A DNA stretch of 9,315 nt from Candidatus Sulfotelmatobacter sp. (GTDB lineage Bacteria; Acidobacteriota; Terriglobia; Terriglobales; Acidobacteriaceae): assembly GCA_030045935.1 (NCBI GenBank), contig JASIEN010000221.1, positions 1 to 9,315 on the forward strand, given 5' to 3'. How positions within the stretch are numbered: the stretch's first letter is position 1; each line of letters begins with the position of its first letter. Positions 6,432-9,315 of the stretch are shown in pieces. Position numbers and translations under genes: made by a program. The notes below the pieces were generated by a model, which saw only the letters and a program-made list of their open reading frames with translations, had not been told where the DNA came from and ran no database searches.

Positions 6432-6701
6432 ATGGGAGCGGACCAGATTGTCGCACTGCTGCGGCACACCCTCGAGACTGCGGTGTGGATGGGCGGCCCG
6501 CTGCTGATTGCCGCGGTTATGGTCGGATTGCTGATCAATGTGATGCAGGTGCTGACCTCGCTGCAGGACATGACGGTAGCGACCGTACCCCGGCTGGCGG
6601 CAGTGGCGGCGGCCGTGCTCTTGCTGATGCCGTGGATGACGCGGCGGATCGAGATGTTCACCCTGCAGGTGTTTTCGGACTTTCACCCATTTGTGCGGTA
6701 G
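6432..6701 (+). CDS. fliQ: Flagellar export gate protein FliQ
   Basis: 89 residues, the normal FliQ size. FliQ is a two-helix membrane protein that wraps around the FliP-FliR core of the export channel. Helix 1 is at about 17-38, helix 2 at about 52-70. The family pattern is present: LLRHTLETAVWMGGPLLI, VGLLINVMQVLTSLQDMT, TVPRLAAVAAAVLLLMPWM. The frame runs further upstream, but the family alignment begins at this Met and the SD sits here. It is followed by a 167-bp spacer, mostly filled with a heptad repeat array, before fliR. That is unusual, because fliP, fliQ and fliR are commonly packed tightly. Confidence 0.95.
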   Translation: MGADQIVALLRHTLETAVWMGGPLLIAAVMVGLLINVMQVLTSLQDMTVATVPRLAAVAAAVLLLMPWMTRRIEMFTLQVFSDFHPFVR

Positions 6702-6766
6702 CCAGCTTTGGACCCTGATTCCCCAGTTGCGAATCGGCTCCGAGCTAAACCGCCAAACGCGCAAGG

Positions 6767-6864
6767 GCTGACGACGAACGACTGACGACTAACGACTGAC
6801 GACACACGAGCAACGGCTAACGACCAACGACTAACGACCAACGACTAACGACCGAAGACGAACG
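6767..6864 (+). repeat. Array of 14 degenerate 7-bp tandem units upstream of fliR
   Basis: Reading in steps of seven from 6767, all units fall in register with no insertion or deletion: GCTGACG, ACGAACG, ACTGACG, ACTAACG, ACTGACG, ACACACG, AGCAACG, GCTAACG, ACCAACG, ACTAACG, ACCAACG, ACTAACG, ACCGAAG, ACGAACG. The consensus is ACTAACG. The array ends at 6864; AGCC (6865-6868) then leads into the fliR ATG at 6869. It lies after the fliQ stop. The strand is A/C/G-rich with few T, so the RNA is expected to be weakly structured. No SD is visible between the array and the ATG. Function unknown. The preceding 65 bp (6702-6766) show nothing recognisable. Confidence 0.9.
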
Positions 6865-6868
6865 AGCC

Positions 6869-7642
6869 ATGTTCGACGGACTGCATCTTGACACGCTGAT
6901 CGCAGCGGCGGTGTTCACCGGATCGCGCATTGCCGGGCTGATGGTGTTTTGTCCCTTTCTCGGCAGCGACGCTGTGCCCGTGCCAGTAAAGGCGGCGTTG
7001 ACTCTGCTGCTCACCGTGCTGGTGCATCCCCTGCACGGCGCAGTGACGATTAATGCCGGGATCTGGGAGTGGGGGCAGGTGGCGCTGGGTGAGGCGATGA
7101 TCGGTTTAGTCATCGGTCTGGCGGCAAATTTTTTATTTGAGGCGGCGTTAATGGCGGGGCAGGTACTGGGCGCACAGATCGGATACTCGCTGGCCACGCT
7201 GTTTGATCCGCAGACCAGCGCGGATACACCGGTGCTCTCGCAATTCCATCAGTTGGCCGGGCTGTTGATTTTTCTTGAGCTCGATGTGCACCACTGGCTG
7301 CTGCGGGCATTGGTGCGCAGCTTTTCCTACCTGCCGCCGGGAGGCGCGGTGCTCAGGTTAGCCGCGGTAAATGGCTTGCTGCACGCGGCCGGAGGAATTT
7401 TTCTGGCAGGCGTGCAGATCGCTGCACCGTCTCTTGCGGCAACGCTCATTGCCGATGTTGCGCTGGGGTTTCTGGGCAAAGCTTCGCCGCAGTTACCGGT
7501 TCTGTTTGTGGGAATCGCGGTGAAAAACCTGATCGGGCTGACAGTAATGGTCGCGGCGATTGCCTACTGGCCGCGCGCATTTGGATCGCAGTTCGAACGC
7601 GGAGTCGAACTCGCGGAAAGGCTGCTGCATTTGGCGAGGTGA
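6869..7642 (+). CDS. fliR: Flagellar export gate protein FliR
   Basis: 257 residues, normal size. FliR joins the FliP pentamer to close the helical export channel and contacts FlhB. Predicted membrane segments by eye: about 9-29, 41-56, 74-95, 127-150, 172-200 and 208-233. Family hallmarks: GQVLGAQIGYSLATLFDPQ (about 97-115), the SQFHQLAGLLIFL segment, LVRSFSYLP, and APSLAATLIADVALGFLGK (about 186-204) followed by QLPVLFVGIAVKNLIGL. The ATG at 6869 is the first usable start and gives the expected N-terminus. There is no convincing SD: the 5' flank is the 7-bp repeat array. An 87-bp spacer with another repeat separates it from flhB. Confidence 0.94.
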   Translation: MFDGLHLDTLIAAAVFTGSRIAGLMVFCPFLGSDAVPVPVKAALTLLLTVLVHPLHGAVTINAGIWEWGQVALGEAMIGLVIGLAANFLFEAALMAGQVLGAQIGYSLATLFDPQTSADTPVLSQFHQLAGLLIFLELDVHHWLLRALVRSFSYLPPGGAVLRLAAVNGLLHAAGGIFLAGVQIAAPSLAATLIADVALGFLGKASPQLPVLFVGIAVKNLIGLTVMVAAIAYWPRAFGSQFERGVELAERLLHLAR

Positions 7643-7650
7643 GCCGAGCG

Positions 7651-7678
7651 ATAAGCAATGTGCCATGAGCAATGAGCA
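7651..7678 (+). repeat. Four 7-bp tandem units between fliR and flhB
   Basis: From 7651 the units are ATAAGCA, ATGTGCC, ATGAGCA, ATGAGCA, again with a 7-bp period but a different consensus (ATGAGCA) from the array before fliR. Two similar units appear on the opposite strand at 7697-7710 (CTCATCA, CTCATTG minus its last bases, read as the complement), giving an inverted arrangement. Confidence 0.7.
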
Positions 7679-7710
7679 AACAACGCATGCGAACGCTCAT
7701 CACTCATTGC
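7662..7710. repeat. Imperfect 16-bp inverted repeat upstream of flhB
   Basis: The left arm GCCATGAGCAATGAGC (7662-7677) pairs with the right arm GCTCATCACTCATTGC (7695-7710) at 13 of 16 positions, with a 17-nt loop (7678-7694) containing the palindrome GCATGC. A smaller dyad, GCAGC (7711-7715) with GCTGC (7720-7724), lies directly after, just before the flhB ATG at 7730. No T-run follows, so terminator function is not supported. A hairpin modulating flhB translation or mRNA stability, or a dispersed repeat element, are possible. Confidence 0.65.
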
Positions 7711-7729
7711 GCAGCGCTGGCTGCTGACA

Positions 7730-8800
7730 ATGGCTGACCAGAGCAAAACCGAACAGGCGTCACCGCGGCGGCGGCAAAAGGCGCGCGAGCAGGGCCAGGT
7801 GGCGCGCAGCCGCGATCTCACGGCGGGATTGGCGGGCATGACGGCCATACTCGTGTGCGCCTGGCAAATGCCCGGATTTGCCGGAGAGTGGCGCGGACTT
7901 CTGCGCCGAGGCCTCGCACTGGCGGCCACGCGCCCGCAAGCGATTGTTCCCGCCTGGCGGGATGTCCTGCCTGCTTTACGCGCCGCCGGTCTGGTTGGGG
8001 GAATGGGCTGGCTGGCAGCGGTTGCAGGCGGATTCGCGCAGGGAGGCCTCGTGTTTGCACCGTCGGCGCTGGCGCCGAACTGGAACCGGCTGAATCCGGC
8101 GACACACGTCGAACAGCTTTTTTCGCTGCCGGCATTGAGCCGGGTGCTCAAGTCGCTGCTGCCCACGTCGATCATCGTCTACCTCGCCGTGGGCGCACTG
8201 ACGCGGGACTGGGCAAGTTTTCCGGCGCTGCTGCGAGCCAGCCGCACCGGCCTCGCGGTATTCGCCACCGGCCGCATGTATGAGATCGCATGGAAAGGCG
8301 CGCTGGTGCTGCTGGCATGGTCGGCAGCCGACTATTTTCTCGAGCGCCAGCGCCACGAGAACGAATTGAAGATGAGCCGGCAGGACCTGAAAGACGAATT
8401 TAAGGAGATGGAAGGGAACCCCGCGGTGAAGCAGCGCATCCGGCGCCTGCAGCGCCAGGCGCGCCGCAAGCGCATGTTGAAAGATGTGGAGCGGGCGGCG
8501 GTGGTGATCACCAATCCCATGGAATTCGCCGTGGCGCTCGAATACACGATGGAAATGGAAGCGCCGGTGGTGGTCGCCAAGGGACGCAATCTGCTGGCGG
8601 CTCAGATCAAGGAGATCGCACGCTGGAATGGCATTCCGCTGGTCGAGAACCCTCCCCTGGCACACGCGCTCTATCGCGCGGTGGAAGTAGGGCAGGCAAT
8701 TCCCCCCAAACTCTACGCCGTTGTGGCGGAAATTCTGGCGGCCATCTGGCGGGCGCAGACGCGCGCCCAATCTGCCGCAGCGGCGGGGAGGTCAGCGTAA
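7730..8800 (+). CDS. flhB: Flagellar export switch protein FlhB (NPME variant of the cleavage motif)
   Basis: 356 residues. FlhB is the export-gate component that changes substrate specificity from hook to filament when FliK signals. The N-terminus has the family pattern QASPRRRQKAREQGQVARSR. Four membrane segments lie at about 31-48, 83-104, 142-158 and 185-203. The cytoplasmic part starts with ERQRHENELKMSRQDLKDEF and a basic helix, then VVITNPMEFAVALEY (about 258-272), GIPLVENPPLAHALYRAVEV and GQAIPPKLY. In most FlhB/SctU proteins the autocleavage motif is Asn-Pro-Thr-His; here Asn262 and Pro263 are kept but Thr and His are replaced by Met264 and Glu265. The ATG has no visible SD; a repeat/hairpin precedes it. 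The stop TAA lies 3 nt before the flhA ATG. Confidence 0.95.
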   Translation: MADQSKTEQASPRRRQKAREQGQVARSRDLTAGLAGMTAILVCAWQMPGFAGEWRGLLRRGLALAATRPQAIVPAWRDVLPALRAAGLVGGMGWLAAVAGGFAQGGLVFAPSALAPNWNRLNPATHVEQLFSLPALSRVLKSLLPTSIIVYLAVGALTRDWASFPALLRASRTGLAVFATGRMYEIAWKGALVLLAWSAADYFLERQRHENELKMSRQDLKDEFKEMEGNPAVKQRIRRLQRQARRKRMLKDVERAAVVITNPMEFAVALEYTMEMEAPVVVAKGRNLLAAQIKEIARWNGIPLVENPPLAHALYRAVEVGQAIPPKLYAVVAEILAAIWRAQTRAQSAAAAGRSA

Positions 8801-8803
8801 TTT

Positions 8804-9315
8804 ATGGCCGCGCCCGCCACGTCCCCTACAGTTACGGCCGCGCCTCCGCGGAACAAAGCCTCGGAATGGATCATGCCCGTGGCTGCCGTCGGGCTGGTGT
8901 TCGTCATGCTGGTGCCTATGCCGAGCTTCCTGCTCGACATTCTGTTGGCTATGAGCATGACGGTCAGCGTGCTGGTGCTGCTTTCCGCCATCCAGATTCT
9001 GCGGCCCTCGCAGTTCTCCGTGTTCCCCAGCCTGCTGTTGCTGCTCACGCTGTTTCGTTTGTCTCTGAACCTTGCCTCGAGCCGGCGGATTCTGCTGCAT
9101 GGCAACGAAGGCGCGGCGGCCGCAGGTCACGTGATCGAAGCCTTTGGGCAGTTCGTGGTCGGCGGCAATTATGTTGTCGGCTTCGTGCTGTTCGTGGCAT
9201 TGATCGCGATTCAATATCTGGTCGTCTCACACGGGGCGGTGCGCACCGCGGAAGTGACGGCGCGCTTTACGCTCGATGCCATGCCCGGCAAACAAATGGC
9301 GATTGACGCCGACCT
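8804..9315 (+). CDS. flhA: Flagellar export gate protein FlhA (3'-truncated by window edge)
   Basis: Frame 2 is open from ATG 8804 to the end of the window, giving 170 residues of a protein normally near 700. FlhA forms the nonameric gate that uses the proton gradient and docks chaperone-substrate complexes. A Pro/Ala/Thr-rich leader (1-20) precedes membrane segments at about 22-39, 41-63, 74-92 and 114-141. Family signatures: FSVFPSLLLLLTLFRLSLNL (71-90), ASSRRILL, GQFVVGGNYVVGFVLF, and the highly conserved AEVTARFTLDAMPGKQMAID (149-168) that marks the FlhA/SctV signature region. The SD is probably GGAGG (8787-8791) inside the end of flhB, 12 nt before the ATG; flhB ends 3 nt upstream, so the two are probably coupled. 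The C-terminal cytoplasmic domain is outside the window. Confidence 0.95.
   Translation, partial: MAAPATSPTVTAAPPRNKASEWIMPVAAVGLVFVMLVPMPSFLLDILLAMSMTVSVLVLLSAIQILRPSQFSVFPSLLLLLTLFRLSLNLASSRRILLHGNEGAAAAGHVIEAFGQFVVGGNYVVGFVLFVALIAIQYLVVSHGAVRTAEVTARFTLDAMPGKQMAIDAD

Noticed and set aside
6767..6864. CRISPR array before fliR
   Set aside because: Units are contiguous 7-mers with no spacers of 30 or so bases and no cas genes nearby, so this is a short tandem repeat.
7665..7737. Small ORFs (20 and 21 codons) in the fliR-flhB spacer
   Set aside because: ATG 7665 (stop 7725-7727) and ATG 7672 (stop 7735-7737) arise from the ATGAGCA repeats, have no SD, and encode nothing recognisable. They were kept only as part of the coupling hypothesis.
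7976..8770. Long minus-strand ORF (264 codons) opposite flhB, and other antisense ORFs over fliK, flgE, fliN and fliP
   Set aside because: They lie opposite well-recognised genes, show no family motifs and have the composition expected for shadows in GC-rich DNA.
1..9315. A previously undescribed multi-gene system, mobile element or defence locus
   Set aside because: Every substantial coding region belongs to known flagellar families in a familiar order. No transposase, integrase, tRNA, phage gene block or attachment site was seen.

Overview
This window is the core of a bacterial flagellar gene cluster. All genes are on the + strand, in the order fliK (5' part outside the window), flgD, flgE, fliL, fliN, fliO, fliP, fliQ, fliR, flhB, flhA (3' part outside the window). 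The conserved members were recognised from family hallmarks in the translations. The flhA fragment at the right edge was found by translating frame 2 from position 8804, which stays open to the end of the window.

Organism: a GC-rich, flagellated bacterium. The gene order alone is widespread. The FlhB cleavage motif lacking its usual Thr-His, the short flgD, and the 7-bp-period repeats between genes together make me think of Acidobacteriota (Terriglobia-like). That is an inference, not something the sequence proves.

Layout. Region 1 (1-4087) encodes hook building: FliK is the hook-length ruler, FlgD the hook cap scaffold and FlgE the hook subunit. These genes are packed 1-15 bp apart with good Shine-Dalgarno (SD) sites. 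Region 2 (4088-4394) is a roughly 307-bp gap with a perfect 11-bp inverted repeat and a possible leader ORF running into fliL. Region 3 (4395-5262) holds fliL (stator-associated membrane protein) and fliN (switch/C-ring). No fliM lies between them, which is where it often sits. Region 4 (5291-8800) encodes the export gate: FliO, FliP, FliQ, FliR and FlhB. Region 5 (8804-9315) is the start of flhA, the export-gate nonamer.

How the genes work together: FliP, FliQ and FliR form the membrane export channel, with FliO as assembly factor. FlhB sets substrate specificity and FlhA is the proton-driven cytoplasmic gate. This apparatus exports FlgD, FlgE and FliK. FliK measures the hook and acts on FlhB to switch export from hook to filament substrates. 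FliN docks export cargo and forms part of the rotor; FliL stabilises the stators.

I see no unknown multi-gene system. The most unusual items are non-coding or domain-level: an in-register array of 14 degenerate 7-bp units ending 4 bp before the fliR ATG; a second, inverted heptad-type repeat in front of flhB; the NPME variant of the FlhB autocleavage motif; a FliO with no visible membrane segment; a FlgD with no visible C-terminal domain; and an extra beta-rich segment in FlgE that resembles phage decoration-type repeats.
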